DNA of 58,077 nt, taken from Clostridium psychrophilum (GTDB taxonomy: Bacteria > Bacillota > Clostridia > Clostridiales > Clostridiaceae). Under the pieces are notes generated by a model. That model made no database searches. It saw only the letters and a list, made by a program, of their open reading frames with translations, and was not told the origin of the DNA. The DNA is taken from positions 1 through 58,077 of the forward strand of contig NZ_JAHLEC010000012.1 of assembly GCF_018861705.1 (NCBI RefSeq), given 5' to 3'. Below are positions 39,111-47,792 of the stretch, in pieces (within the stretch, counting starts at the first letter, position 1; each line of letters starts with the position of its first letter). Made by a program: the position numbers and the translations under genes.

Positions 39111-39311
39111 TTATTTGCTTTTTAAATACTCAAACAAATTTTTTTCTATTTCATCTGCAGCATTATCATCTAAATTTATATACTGTCTTTGGCCATCTAA
39201 TGCCTTTACTTCTATTTTTCCTATTTCCTGACCAGTAACTTTATCAATATCACGTTCAAACTTCATTATCTTATAACCTTCTTTTATAAAATACTCACCT
39301 TGATTTACCAT
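39111..39311 (-). CDS. Hypothetical 66-aa acidic protein
   Basis: The product begins MVNQGEYFIKEGYKIMKFER and has the pattern DIDKVTGQEIGKIEVKALDGQ followed by an acidic helix. The ATG at 39311 has AAAGGAGGCGATTTG upstream. No membrane span or signal is present. I do not recognise a named family; small proteins like this recur in clostridia. It may share a transcript with the small basic gene upstream (39358-39687). Confidence 0.7.
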   Translation of the reverse strand: MVNQGEYFIKEGYKIMKFERDIDKVTGQEIGKIEVKALDGQRQYINLDDNAADEIEKNLFEYLKSK

Positions 39312-39357
39312 CAAATCGCCTCCTTTTCTATTAATAGAAGTATATTTAGAATTTGTT

Positions 39358-39687
39358 TTATCTTTTTCTTTTTTTTACATCTTTTTGCTTATCGCTAGGA
39401 TTTGTTCTTTTGGTCCCAATATTAATTTCTTGACTATTAACTTCACTTTTTTTACCCTTTTGCATATTATTGCTCCTTCTTTGAATAGTGATTTCATGGA
39501 CTTCATTTGCTTTTGACTTTATCGCAGAAACTGAATTTATTGTTTAATCAAGAGTTTCTCCGTTAAAGTTTTCATATAATGGTTGTGATTTCTTATCCCC
39601 TTCACTTTTTTTAGGTTTACTTTTATTGTCACGTTTAACATTAATATTGCTATTTTTACTACCTCCGAGATGTTGATGATCAGGCAT
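39358..39687 (-). pseudogene. Small basic, hydrophilic protein gene with an in-frame stop
   Basis: An ATG with GGGAG upstream opens 47 codons (MPDHQHLGGSKNSNINVKRD...) ending at TAA (39546-39544). The same frame then continues without a break for 61 more codons to a second stop at 39358. The downstream part is similarly Lys- and Asn-rich and includes an internal ATG at 39465 with its own GAAGGAGC site (35 codons). It could be one 109-residue gene broken by a single CAA-to-TAA type change, or two adjacent tiny genes. The protein is lysine-rich, unstructured-looking and not recognised. Confidence 0.5.
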
Positions 39688-39873
39688 CTTTAAAACTCCC
39701 TTCAAATTTTATTATTTAAATATACAATGTTATTTTCTCTACATGTACTTAGTATTATACATATCATTTTAATTTATAATTTATTTATAAGTGGAATATT
39801 AATTTACATATAAATAATATATATAATAATAACTAATAATAATAAATAATAAGTAATTAATGAGGTGAATTAA

Positions 39874-40059
39874 ATGAATGATGAGTTAAAAAAAATAATA
39901 CATTCTGAAATAAATGAACCACTTAATAAGATTGTTGATATTTTTACTCCAAAACGAAAAAAAGCCAATTATAAACTAATGGCTTTCTGGATTATAATTG
40001 GAATACTGGCTATGTTACTTCTTTACTACACTTATAAAATGTTATGCCAATACTATTAA
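39874..40059 (+). CDS. Hypothetical one-TM membrane protein
   Basis: The 61-aa product begins MNDELKKIIHSEINEPLNK, has a basic stretch PKRKKANYK and one membrane span (about residues 35-56). GAGGTGAATTAA precedes the ATG. It diverges from the basic small gene across about 186 A/T-rich bases. No family is recognised. Confidence 0.7.
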   Translation: MNDELKKIIHSEINEPLNKIVDIFTPKRKKANYKLMAFWIIIGILAMLLLYYTYKMLCQYY

Positions 40060-40111
40060 CTTATTTTTTGTATAATAATAAAAATATAACTACGATAAAA
40101 GAAATAAATGC

Positions 40112-40140
40112 TTGACATTTTTTTGTATCCATGATAAGTT
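40112..40140 (+). promoter_or_regulatory. Promoter for gpx-ohrR
   Basis: TTGACA (40112-40117) is a perfect -35; 17 bases on stands TAAGTT (40135-40140), a weak -10. Transcription would start near 40147. Confidence 0.6.
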
Positions 40141-40167
40141 ATATTTTAATTAGGTTGTTTAAAATTT

Positions 40168-40181
40168 AGTTGTGTTCAACT
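40168..40181 (+). promoter_or_regulatory. Candidate OhrR operator
   Basis: AGTTG-TGTT-CAACT is a short inverted repeat just downstream of the predicted start of the gpx-ohrR message. Regulators of this class often bind inverted repeats overlapping their own promoter. The half-sites are only five bases, so this is a weak call. Confidence 0.35.
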
Positions 40182-40238
40182 TGATTTTAGTTATAAAAAC
40201 AATATCTACTAAAAAAACTAGAGGAGGCTTATTAAATT

Positions 40239-40784
40239 ATGAATATTTACGATTTTAAATTTAAAACTATCGATGGAGAAGACGCATCCCTTAATCAATT
40301 CAGAGACAAGGTGGTATTAATTGTTAATACTGCAAGTAAATGTGGCTTTACACCTCAATATAAAGATTTGCAAAAACTATATGAAAAATATAATACTAAA
40401 GGATTCGAAATAGTTGGTTTTCCATCTAATCAATTTGCAGAACAAGAACCTGCAAATAACGAAGACGTTAAAAACTTTTGTGAAATTAATTTTGGTGTAA
40501 CATTTCCGCTTTCTGAAAAAGTTGACGTTAGAGGTAATGATGCAGATCCCTTATTTAAATACCTAACAAATCAGTCATCATTTAAGGGCTTTGATATAAA
40601 TAACCCAAGTGGTAAAATGTTATCTGCGTTTATACAAGAAAAATTTCCAGAATATTTATTAGGTAATTCTATTAAATGGAATTTCACTAAATTCTTGATA
40701 GACAAAGAAGGAAATGTTGTAAATAGATATGAATCACCAATAGAACCAATGGAGATTGAAGAAGCCATCAAGAATCTACTTTAA
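40239..40784 (+). CDS. Glutathione peroxidase-family thiol peroxidase
   Basis: Bacterial members of this family reduce hydroperoxides, mostly using thioredoxin in organisms without glutathione. The 181-aa protein has the peroxidatic Cys35 in NTASKCGFTPQY (an ordinary Cys codon, not selenocysteine), the GFPSNQFAEQEP motif with the catalytic Gln, and KWNFTKFLIDKEG. AGAGGAGG precedes the start. The OhrR-type gene 21 bases downstream suggests control by organic peroxide. Confidence 0.93.
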   Translation: MNIYDFKFKTIDGEDASLNQFRDKVVLIVNTASKCGFTPQYKDLQKLYEKYNTKGFEIVGFPSNQFAEQEPANNEDVKNFCEINFGVTFPLSEKVDVRGNDADPLFKYLTNQSSFKGFDINNPSGKMLSAFIQEKFPEYLLGNSIKWNFTKFLIDKEGNVVNRYESPIEPMEIEEAIKNLL

Positions 40785-40805
40785 AATTAAAGGAAGTGCT
40801 TAGGA

Positions 40806-41252
40806 GTGAATGATGAAAGTCTTAAATTAGAAAACCAGTTGTGTTTTGCTCTATATGCTTGTTCCCGTGAAATAACAAAATTGTATAAACCATTTTTAAA
40901 TAAATTGGGCATAACCTATACTCAATATATTTCTCTATTGGTTTTATGGGAAAAGGATAATATTACAGTAAAGGAAATGGGTATAAAATTACACCTTGAT
41001 TCTGGAACCTTAACTCCTTTACTAAAAAAATTAGAATGTATTAATCTTGTAAAAAGAATTAGGGATACTGTTGATGAACGCAATGTTTATGTTAAATTAA
41101 CACCGCAGGGCTTTAAATTAAAAAATATGGCTATTGAAATACCAAGTAAAATTCTTTGTTCTACAGGACTTTCGCTTCAAAGTGCGAAGATATTAAAAAC
41201 TAGTATTGATTCCCTATTATTAAACATATCACCTGAGTATAAACTCAAATAA
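40806..41252 (+). CDS. ohrR: OhrR-type MarR family redox regulator
   Basis: OhrR represses peroxide defence genes until a reactive cysteine is oxidised. The 148-aa protein matches the family in LENQLCFALYACSREITKLYKPFL, with the sensing Cys at residue 13 and the YTQYISLLVLWE and winged-helix LDSGTLTPLLKKLE segments, including the DERNVYVKLT wing. A second Cys at 19 follows. The start is GTG, preceded by AAAGGAAG. It lies in one operon with the peroxidase gene and probably regulates it. Usual targets are ohr genes; here it is a gpx. Confidence 0.88.
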   Translation: MNDESLKLENQLCFALYACSREITKLYKPFLNKLGITYTQYISLLVLWEKDNITVKEMGIKLHLDSGTLTPLLKKLECINLVKRIRDTVDERNVYVKLTPQGFKLKNMAIEIPSKILCSTGLSLQSAKILKTSIDSLLLNISPEYKLK

Positions 41253-41254
41253 AA

Positions 41255-41288
41255 CTTGGTGTAGTAATATTACTACGCCAAGCTTTTT
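41255..41288 (+). terminator. Terminator after ohrR
   Basis: A 14-bp stem with one wobble (41255-41268 with 41269-41282) starts just past the ohrR stop and ends in CTTTTT. It is a likely intrinsic terminator. Confidence 0.75.
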
Positions 41289-41310
41289 ATAATATCCAAC
41301 CTAACTTAAT

Positions 41311-41727
41311 CTACATTTTTTTAAAACTATTCTCAATTTTCACTATAACATCATGTATTTTTTCAAACATAATCCCATAAGCAATCCATACTGGTGCATA
41401 ATTCAATGTAATTATGCCACATATTGAGAATGCATTATTAGCATAATTCCAAGGACACTCACCTATTACCAACCTAAGCAGTAGTCCGCAAATTAATTCT
41501 ACTGCAAATATAAGAACCATATATATGCCTCCCCTCACTATAAGCGGAAGATGTTTTATCATATCATGCACAGGCTCGAGAAATATCGCAAGCCCATATA
41601 TGGGAAACATCCAAATACAGGTAGTACCCCTAAGTAATACATCCCCCCGAAGCATTGCTCCAAAACCATTCCACAAGACCTCTGCTAAGAGGCCAACAAG
41701 TCCATATATAATATATCTTTTCCACAT
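41311..41727 (-). CDS. CmpB-like integral membrane protein
   Basis: The 138-aa protein has four membrane spans and the GLLAEVLWNGFG start and WNYANNAFSICGIITLNYAPVW-type C-terminal region of the CmpB (putative ABC transporter membrane) family; despite the name no ATPase partner is nearby. It follows the FAD oxidoreductase by about 50 bases and could be part of its operon. Function unknown. Confidence 0.75.
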   Translation of the reverse strand: MWKRYIIYGLVGLLAEVLWNGFGAMLRGDVLLRGTTCIWMFPIYGLAIFLEPVHDMIKHLPLIVRGGIYMVLIFAVELICGLLLRLVIGECPWNYANNAFSICGIITLNYAPVWIAYGIMFEKIHDVIVKIENSFKKM

Positions 41728-41778
41728 AAGAGTATTGTGTGTATTATATTGTAAATATATACTGCTAATTTTATTACT

Positions 41779-43056
41779 TTATATAAGTTTTTCATTAAAT
41801 ATATCAGTTAAATTTAATTTCGCAACTTTTTTCTTAATCTCATCTATATTTAATGTATAAAGTCCAAGTTTCTGCATTCTCTTAAAATATTCTGCGCCTG
41901 CAAATGTATATCTATTTCTTCTTCCTTCTTTAGATTGCATTTTTTCATTTGCATAAGCTATTATATCTCCAGCAGCTAAAGCTCGCGGTAATATCAAAAG
42001 AGGCATTCCTAGATAGCTTCTTATTGCATTGTGTCCAGCTAAAGCACCTGTTATCATAGCCTCTGTATGCCCTACAAATAATCCAGATTTTTCTCCTGCA
42101 CAAAACAAGTTATCAAGTCCTATAACCTTCATGCTATTTGTTCTTGGAGCTACAGAAAGATACCTTATAGAGTTTCCCTTTCCCCCTGCTATTGGATCTA
42201 TATATTTTGCGTTTTCTAAACCTTTAATTTTTCTTAACTTATCCAAAGGATAATATGAAGTCATAAGTTTTGCATCACCTGTATCTAGCAAAATCATATT
42301 TTCAGCATACTCTTTTAGTGCGTATTGTTGGCATACCTTTACTTTAAGCTTATCCAAATTTACATCTTCCTCTGGGACTTTTAAAACAACCACCCCCATC
42401 TCATCCAATTGCTTTATAATACTTGCACCTAAAGATTCTTTTGCTATTTTACAAGAACCACTAAATGCCCCATATACATCTTCCTCCCTCTCTCCTTTTA
42501 AGTCTTCAACCCCAGCTCTGTAACTTATGCTTACTCTCGGCCCAAAAGCTGGGCATCTCAATACACACATAGAACAACCATTGCCATATTTTAAACAGTT
42601 ACCCATTGGTCCTGTTGAACCTGTCGTTTCTATAAATATATCTGCTTCTACATACTTGCCATCTGACAAATATATTCCTTTGATTTTATTACCTTCTTTT
42701 TCAACATCTACTATTCTTGTTATCATTCTCAATTCTATATCCATGCTCTTCAAGCATTTTACAACTGCTGGTTCAATTTTGTTTACATCATAGAACCAGG
42801 CATGTTTATGCGCAGGGAAATCAACATTTTTATGCCTACTATTTGCATCAGTCACATGTATTAAATCACCTGCCCCTAGTGCAATCAATTCTTCTGCTGC
42901 AGTGTACCTTCCATTGTTTCGCATTATTCCGCCTGCATTGCCGAGTCCTAAAAGCATATCTGTTTTTTCGTATACTACAACCTCAGCTCCTGCCTTTTTT
43001 GCAGTAATTGCTGCCATGCAACCAGACCATCCACCGCCAATTATGATAACCTTCAA
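41779..43056 (-). CDS. FAD-dependent oxidoreductase (GidA-like fold)
   Basis: The 425-aa protein begins MKVIIIGGGWSGCMAAITAKKAGAEVVVYEK, a classic dinucleotide-binding fold (GGGWSG), and has a second FAD contact region near the C-terminus (LFCAGEKSGLFVGHTEAMITGALAG). A cysteine group CSMCVLRCP around residue 160-170 is redox-active or metal-binding. The ATG overlaps the stop of the upstream flavoprotein gene (ATGA), so translation depends on it, and that gene is split by the mobile element. The pair is likely an electron-transfer module; the substrate is unknown. Similar neighbours occur in other clostridia. Confidence 0.85.
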   Translation of the reverse strand: MKVIIIGGGWSGCMAAITAKKAGAEVVVYEKTDMLLGLGNAGGIMRNNGRYTAAEELIALGAGDLIHVTDANSRHKNVDFPAHKHAWFYDVNKIEPAVVKCLKSMDIELRMITRIVDVEKEGNKIKGIYLSDGKYVEADIFIETTGSTGPMGNCLKYGNGCSMCVLRCPAFGPRVSISYRAGVEDLKGEREEDVYGAFSGSCKIAKESLGASIIKQLDEMGVVVLKVPEEDVNLDKLKVKVCQQYALKEYAENMILLDTGDAKLMTSYYPLDKLRKIKGLENAKYIDPIAGGKGNSIRYLSVAPRTNSMKVIGLDNLFCAGEKSGLFVGHTEAMITGALAGHNAIRSYLGMPLLILPRALAAGDIIAYANEKMQSKEGRRNRYTFAGAEYFKRMQKLGLYTLNIDEIKKKVAKLNLTDIFNEKLI

Positions 43057-44000
43057 AATATTCTCCTCCCTTCCAATACATATTTAGGTTCAGTCTGCAT
43101 CTTGCAGAGTCTCCTTAATTTAAGATCGTTATTTATTCTTGTACAACATCCACATACCCCTTCTCCACAACACATTTTGGCATTATTACAACAAGAATAA
43201 TTAATGTTTTTGTCTATTTTTTCTACTGCCTTCATTAATTCATAATTTAAAACATCAGCAGCATCACAATGAACTAAATCAATATCACTATTACTAGTTA
43301 AATCATTTATAATAGCATTAAATTCAGATGTTATTCTTCCATCCTCAATAGTATTGCATTGTATAACCTTTGCTGCATATTTCTTTAGATATTCATTAAT
43401 AAAACTGCTTTTATAAGGTGAATTATCAAGCACAACTATAATCTCATTATTATTTGAATGTAAATGCTTAATTACTGGTATCATTGGTGCCTGACCTATA
43501 CCCCTTGCTACAATCAAACATTTACTATTTATAAGTTTATATATGTTTTTAAGTCCTAATGTTCCGTTCCAAAATGGCCCTTTTACAAGCAATTCGTCAC
43601 CTACTTTTAACACATCTAATGCTTTGGTTTTGGCCCCTTTTAATTCTATAGCAATAGTTAATGTATTATTTTTCGTATCTGTATCCATTATTGATATTGG
43701 CGTATCAAACCTTGTTTCTGTATCTGGTCTTCGCACAAAAATATAGCTACCTACATGTACCAATTCACTTACTAATTTATCACTTGCGCCAACAACTAGT
43801 GTAATTACATTTTGCTCAATTTTGTTCTTTTCTAATATCTTGCAATTGTAATATTTTCTGCTTTCTTTAGCTTTGTAATTATTAGAAGCGTATTCTTGAT
43901 ATATGCATACCCCATTAAAATTACAGCAATCGCAAAAATCTTTACCTGCAAGTTGTGAACATAATATGCAATCTCCTGTTTCTGCCAGATGGCAAGGACA
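43053..44000 (-). pseudogene. 3' part of a split sulfide/dihydroorotate dehydrogenase-like flavoprotein gene
   Basis: From the shared TGTCCT (44000-43995) the frame runs to 43053, giving CPCHLAETGDCILCSQLAGK..., then a ferredoxin-reductase-like FAD/NAD domain (VHVGSYIFVRRPD, ARGIGQAPMIPVIK) and a C-terminal cysteine cluster (CCNNAKMCCGEGVCGCC) typical of [2Fe-2S] binding in PyrK-like subunits. The first 17 codons, start and ribosome site are missing here; they stand at 49426-49476 across the element. Upstream in-frame TTG and GTG codons have no ribosome site. The restored protein would have 330 residues. Disrupted, not dead: excision would repair it. Confidence 0.9.
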
Positions 44001-44035
44001 TGGTTGAGACACTAATATGCGATTTTGAGCATGCA
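43988..44035. repeat. Left attachment junction of the element
   Basis: Host-gene sequence ends at the core AGGACA (43995-44000). Nine bases further in, the element arm reads CACTAATATGCGAT (44010-44023). The right arm, read outward from its core, has CACTAAACTGCGAT at five bases distance, matching 12 of 14. The symmetry centre of the two arms falls on the CA at 43999-44000, inside the shared hexamer, which is where the two-base crossover is predicted. Confidence 0.75.
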
Positions 44036-44088
44036 AATATACAATATGTATAGATGTTGTTAAATATTTATATTAATTACACAATAAT

Positions 44089-44123
44089 CAATAGATTATT
44101 TTAAAAAAACATTGTATCTATTG
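44089..44123 (+). promoter_or_regulatory. Inverted repeat at the PAP2 promoter
   Basis: CAATAGAT (44089-44096) and ATCTATTG (44116-44123) form an 8-base inverted repeat whose right arm covers the -35 box of the PAP2-gene promoter. It is a candidate operator. Confidence 0.4.
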
Positions 44124-44140
44124 TGATTTTCCGTTAAAAT
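44112..44140 (+). promoter_or_regulatory. Promoter for the PAP2-family gene
   Basis: TTGTAT (44112-44117) and TAAAAT (44135-44140) are 17 bases apart, with the ATG 24 bases further on. It is a reasonable housekeeping-type promoter. Confidence 0.6.
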
Positions 44141-44164
44141 AGTTCTTAAGAAAGGACTGATGAC

Positions 44165-44824
44165 ATGAAAAAGCTTTTTAGAAATCTATTGCCTCTAGTT
44201 CTTATTGGTTGTATTCCTTTTTCCAATTTATTTTATTGGAAGCTAAATAACACTCAGAGAGGCATTTATAATATTAGTACTAGTTTAGACAGATTTTTAC
44301 CACTTATAAAGATATTTATAATTCCTTATATGTCTTTATGGTTTTTCTTAGCCTTTTGTTTTGTTTACCTATGCTTCAAAAACAAAAAGGTTTACTACGA
44401 AACTATGATCACTCTTTGCCTTTGTTACGTTGTTGCTTTTATTACTTATTACTTTTTTCAAACCACGGTTCCAAGACCTATGGTTACAGGAAATGATGTA
44501 TTTACAAAGTTAATTTTATTTACTTACCATTCTGACGAACCATTTAATTGTTTCCCGAGTATACATGTAATAACTTCATACCTAGCAGTAAAAGGTATAA
44601 ATTCAACTACTGCGAGGAAAACAGTTAAAATTCCAGTTAATGTTATAGGATTTTTAATTATTATATCGACAGAGTTTGTAAAACAACACGTAATAATGGA
44701 TATTTTGTTTGCACTGCTTATATGTAATGTTATTTATTATACTGTTATTTTCGTTGAACAGCAGTATGTTGTTTATAGCCTAAAAAAGACTTATGCTGTT
44801 AATAAACAAAACATAGAAGAATAA
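44165..44824 (+). CDS. PAP2/inositolphosphotransferase-like membrane protein
   Basis: The 219-aa protein has about five to six membrane spans and the PAP2 acid phosphatase motifs PRP (in TTVPRPM), PSIH and a STEFVKQHVIMD third motif with the catalytic His and Asp. The Lys usual in motif one is absent, as in the Aur1/inositolphosphotransferase-like branch, so it may act on phospholipid or polyprenyl phosphate. It is read towards the Clp gene and ends in a shared two-way terminator. It lies inside the element. Confidence 0.82.
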   Translation: MKKLFRNLLPLVLIGCIPFSNLFYWKLNNTQRGIYNISTSLDRFLPLIKIFIIPYMSLWFFLAFCFVYLCFKNKKVYYETMITLCLCYVVAFITYYFFQTTVPRPMVTGNDVFTKLILFTYHSDEPFNCFPSIHVITSYLAVKGINSTTARKTVKIPVNVIGFLIIISTEFVKQHVIMDILFALLICNVIYYTVIFVEQQYVVYSLKKTYAVNKQNIEE

Positions 44825-44827
44825 TAT

Positions 44828-44872
44828 AAAGTACAAAAGCTACTGAATAATCTTCAGTAGCTTTTGTACTTT
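44828..44872. terminator. Two-way terminator between PAP2 and clp genes
   Basis: Perfect 20-base arms (44828-44847 with 44853-44872) with a 5-base loop sit between convergent genes and end in T-rich tails on both strands. Confidence 0.85.
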
Positions 44873-44873
44873 T

Positions 44874-47225
44874 TCATACTATAACTATTTTATTATTTTT
44901 TAATTTTATAGATATATCTGATCCTTCCTTAAATTCATTTTGAAGATAGTGTTCTGCAATTTCATCTTCAATATATTTTTGAATAGTTCGTCTAAGTGGC
45001 CTTGCTCCATATTTATCATCATATCCCTTTTCTAATATAAAGTCAGCTACAGCTTTAGAAACATGCAATGTAATTTTCTTTTCTTTTACCTCTTCCACTA
45101 CTTCCATAATCATTAAATCTACTATTTTTCGTAGTTCTTCTTTTTCTAGAGGTGTGAATACAATAATTTCATCTACTCTATTTATAAATTCAGGTTTAAA
45201 TGTTTCTTTTAGTGCATCCTTTACATGTGCCTCTAATACATCATAATCACCTTGTACAAAACCAATACCACTTGCTTTAAACTTAGTCCCTGCATTAGAT
45301 GTCATGATAATTACAGTATTATCAAAGAAAACAGTTCTACCTTGACTATCAGTTAATATTCCATCTTCAAGAATTTGAAGTAACATGTTAAATACATCTG
45401 GATGAGCCTTCTCTATTTCATCCAGCAGAATTACCGAATATGGCTTTCTTCTTACTTTTTCAGTTAATTGGCCTCCTTGATCATATCCTACATAACCTGG
45501 AGGTGCCCCAATTAATTTTGAAACTGTATGCTTTTCCATGTACTCAGACATATCTATACGAATTAGTGCTTCTTCTCTTCCAAAAAGCTCACAAGAAAGT
45601 GCTTTGACAAGCTCTGTTTTTCCAACTCCAGTTGGCCCAACAAAAATAAAAGAAGATGGTTTTTTCTTTTTTCTAAATCCTGAACGATTCCGCCTTATTG
45701 CTCTAGACAAACTCTTAATAGCCTCATCTTGACCTATAACTCGTTTATGCAATCTACTTTCCAAATTCAATAACTTCTTTGCTTCTTTTTCTGTAATTTT
45801 CTGAATTGGAATTTTAGTCCATGCCTCAATTACGTAAGCAATATCCTCTACAGTAATTTCAACCTCACTACATTTTTTTTGTGTCTTAATGATATCTTCT
45901 TTAACTTTGCATAACTTAGTCCTATATTCAGCAGCTTTCTCAAAATTTCCAGTTTCTTCAGCTTCATCCTTTTCATTTTGAATTCTTGCTGACTCTTCTT
46001 TTAAACCTACAAGTTCCACTAACCCTTTATTTTTTAAATTAGCTCTAGATCCAGCTTCATCAATTACATCTATTGCTTTATCTGGCAAAAATCTGTCTGT
46101 TATATATCTTTCAGATAAATTTACAACTTCCTCAATTACCTCATCAGATATCTTAACTTTATGATAATCCTCATAATAACCTCGTATTCCTTTTAAAATT
46201 TCTATTGTCTCTGCTATACTGGGCTCTTCAACTAAAACTGGCTGAAATCTCCTCTCAAGGGCAGCATCTTTTTCTATATATTTTCTATACTCATCAAGCG
46301 TTGTTACACCAATAACTTGTATTTCCCCTTTAGCCAAAGCAGGTTTTAAAATATTGGCAGCATTCATAGCTCCACCCTGAACTTCACCAGCTCCCATAAT
46401 ATTGTGTACCTCATCAATAACTAATATTATATTTCCGCTTTCCTTAGCCTCTTCAATAATTGACTTCATACGACTTTCAAATTGCCCTCTAAATTGAGTA
46501 CCCGCAACCACAGCAGTTAAATCAAGTAGATAAACTTCAGCATTAAATAATTTTTCTGGTACTTGCTTTTCTACAATTCTTACAGCAAGACCTTCTGCAA
46601 TAGCTGTTTTACCAACACCAGCCTCTCCTATTAGTATTGGGTTATTTTTACCTCGTCTATTTAATATCTGTACAACACGATCAATTTCTTTATATCTTCC
46701 AATAACTTTGTCAACGCCATTTCGGCTTGCTTTATCTGTTAAATTTATCCCATATGTATCTAAGTGCTTTCTCTTCTTTTTAAACCAGTTCTTTTTTGAC
46801 TTATCCTCAGGGGTTTCTTTTATCTTTGAAAATATTTCAGCATCCTTCTCAGGCAAATCGTTATCTTTATCATCAGTTGAAAATAACCCATTAAAAATAT
46901 TACCAATAATATTTTTTCCATCACTATTTTCTGTATTTGTATCTTTATCTTTATCTGAACCTGTTATATTTAATTCCTCAAGATTCATATCTTCTAAATT
47001 CATATCTTCTAAATTCATGCCTTTAAACATATTACCCATTTGTTCATTTAGGCTTTCAATATCTTCTGATGATAGTCCAGCTTGCTGCATTAATTGATCC
47101 ATAACTGGAATTCCCCTCTTTTTAGCACACTCTATACATAATCCTATAGTTTCAGTTTTCCCATTTTCAATTTTTGATGTTAATATCATAGCTATATTTT
47201 TTTTGCATATTTCGCATAACTTCAT
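44874..47225 (-). CDS. ClpE-like AAA+ unfoldase with N-terminal zinc finger
   Basis: This 784-aa ATPase unfolds proteins for ClpP. It starts with a zinc finger (C4, C7, C30, C33) as in ClpE, then an acidic Asn/Glu/Met-rich linker, AAA domain 1 ([15 protein letters not shown]), a UVR-like coiled motif ([10 protein letters not shown]), and AAA domain 2 ([17 protein letters not shown]). An IGF tripeptide ([10 protein letters not shown]) is the ClpP-docking loop, so it should work with host ClpP. I chose the ATG at 47225 (GGAGATG upstream), which gives [10 protein letters not shown]. No CtsR box was seen upstream. It lies inside the element, which is unusual cargo. Confidence 0.9.
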   Translation of the reverse strand: MKLCEICKKNIAMILTSKIENGKTETIGLCIECAKKRGIPVMDQLMQQAGLSSEDIESLNEQMGNMFKGMNLEDMNLEDMNLEELNITGSDKDKDTNTENSDGKNIIGNIFNGLFSTDDKDNDLPEKDAEIFSKIKETPEDKSKKNWFKKKRKHLDTYGINLTDKASRNGVDKVIGRYKEIDRVVQILNRRGKNNPILIGEAGVGKTAIAEGLAVRIVEKQVPEKLFNAEVYLLDLTAVVAGTQFRGQFESRMKSIIEEAKESGNIILVIDEVHNIMGAGEVQGGAMNAANILKPALAKGEIQVIGVTTLDEYRKYIEKDAALERRFQPVLVEEPSIAETIEILKGIRGYYEDYHKVKISDEVIEEVVNLSERYITDRFLPDKAIDVIDEAGSRANLKNKGLVELVGLKEESARIQNEKDEAEETGNFEKAAEYRTKLCKVKEDIIKTQKKCSEVEITVEDIAYVIEAWTKIPIQKITEKEAKKLLNLESRLHKRVIGQDEAIKSLSRAIRRNRSGFRKKKKPSSFIFVGPTGVGKTELVKALSCELFGREEALIRIDMSEYMEKHTVSKLIGAPPGYVGYDQGGQLTEKVRRKPYSVILLDEIEKAHPDVFNMLLQILEDGILTDSQGRTVFFDNTVIIMTSNAGTKFKASGIGFVQGDYDVLEAHVKDALKETFKPEFINRVDEIIVFTPLEKEELRKIVDLMIMEVVEEVKEKKITLHVSKAVADFILEKGYDDKYGARPLRRTIQKYIEDEIAEHYLQNEFKEGSDISIKLKNNKIVIV
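46984..47013. repeat. 15-bp tandem repeat within the clp gene
   Basis: Two perfect 15-base copies plus degenerate flanks encode the NLEDM repeat in the acidic linker after the zinc finger. The linker length may vary between strains. Confidence 0.75.
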
Positions 47226-47437
47226 ATAAATCATCTCCATATTTTGTGTTGTATTGAATATTATAATAGTATATCATTTTTTAATAAGATTTGTTCCAAT
47301 ATATTCAGATTGTTTATTATTCATTATTGAAATATATTTTCTTATTATCTTTAAACTTTCTCTTTTCTATTTTATTCTATTCTAGTACATTTATTCCTTT
47401 TATATAATAGTACTACTTTTGTAACATTTAAAAAACT

Positions 47438-47590
47438 TTAGTTAACCATTAATTTTTCAATTAATTGGTTTATTTCCTGTAATGTAAGCTTTGATGCTAT
47501 TATTCTTGCAACCTTCCTTGAATATTCTTCATTCAAAAGTTCTGCTTCTTTTTCATTTAAATTTGAAAGAATTATGGTATTAACCTTCAT
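47438..47590 (-). CDS. 50-aa protein divergent from the recombinase
   Basis: The product begins MKVNTIILSNLNEKEAELLN and ends IEKLMVN; it is charged and helical, without membrane span. The ATG follows a strong GGAGGAGC site at four bases. It lies inside the element, 202 bases from and divergent to the recombinase gene, next to an inverted repeat. I do not recognise it. From size and place it could be an excision-directing factor or a repressor of the recombinase. Confidence 0.7.
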   Translation of the reverse strand: MKVNTIILSNLNEKEAELLNEEYSRKVARIIASKLTLQEINQLIEKLMVN

Positions 47591-47728
47591 TTGCGCTCCT
47601 CCAAATCAGCTATTATCTTATAGTATGTAGTTCTAACCTTACTGTTACAAAAAATATATATAACCAAATATATTTGCTTTATACATTTTCGTAATATTAC
47701 TTTTTTTAAATACATATGTTTATTTTGT

Positions 47729-47767
47729 AGAGATATTATAGTCTATCTATAGTTTTATTATATCTCT
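47729..47767. promoter_or_regulatory. Inverted repeat upstream of the recombinase gene
   Basis: Twelve-base arms with one mismatch (AGAGATATTATA at 47729-47740 and TATTATATCTCT at 47756-47767) lie 25 bases before the recombinase start. It could be an operator for the 50-aa protein or another regulator. Confidence 0.4.
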
Positions 47768-47792
47768 CAACAATTAATAAGGAGTAGATAAA

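Noticed and set aside
43053-44036. The longer frame starting at a TTG at 44036, read as a complete 327-aa protein
   Set aside because: Its first 12 residues come from the element arm, there is no ribosome site, and the matching N-terminus with a perfect ribosome site is on the other side of the element.
47226-47437. A CtsR heat-shock operator upstream of the clp gene
   Set aside because: No tandem GGTCAAA-type heptads are visible on either strand.
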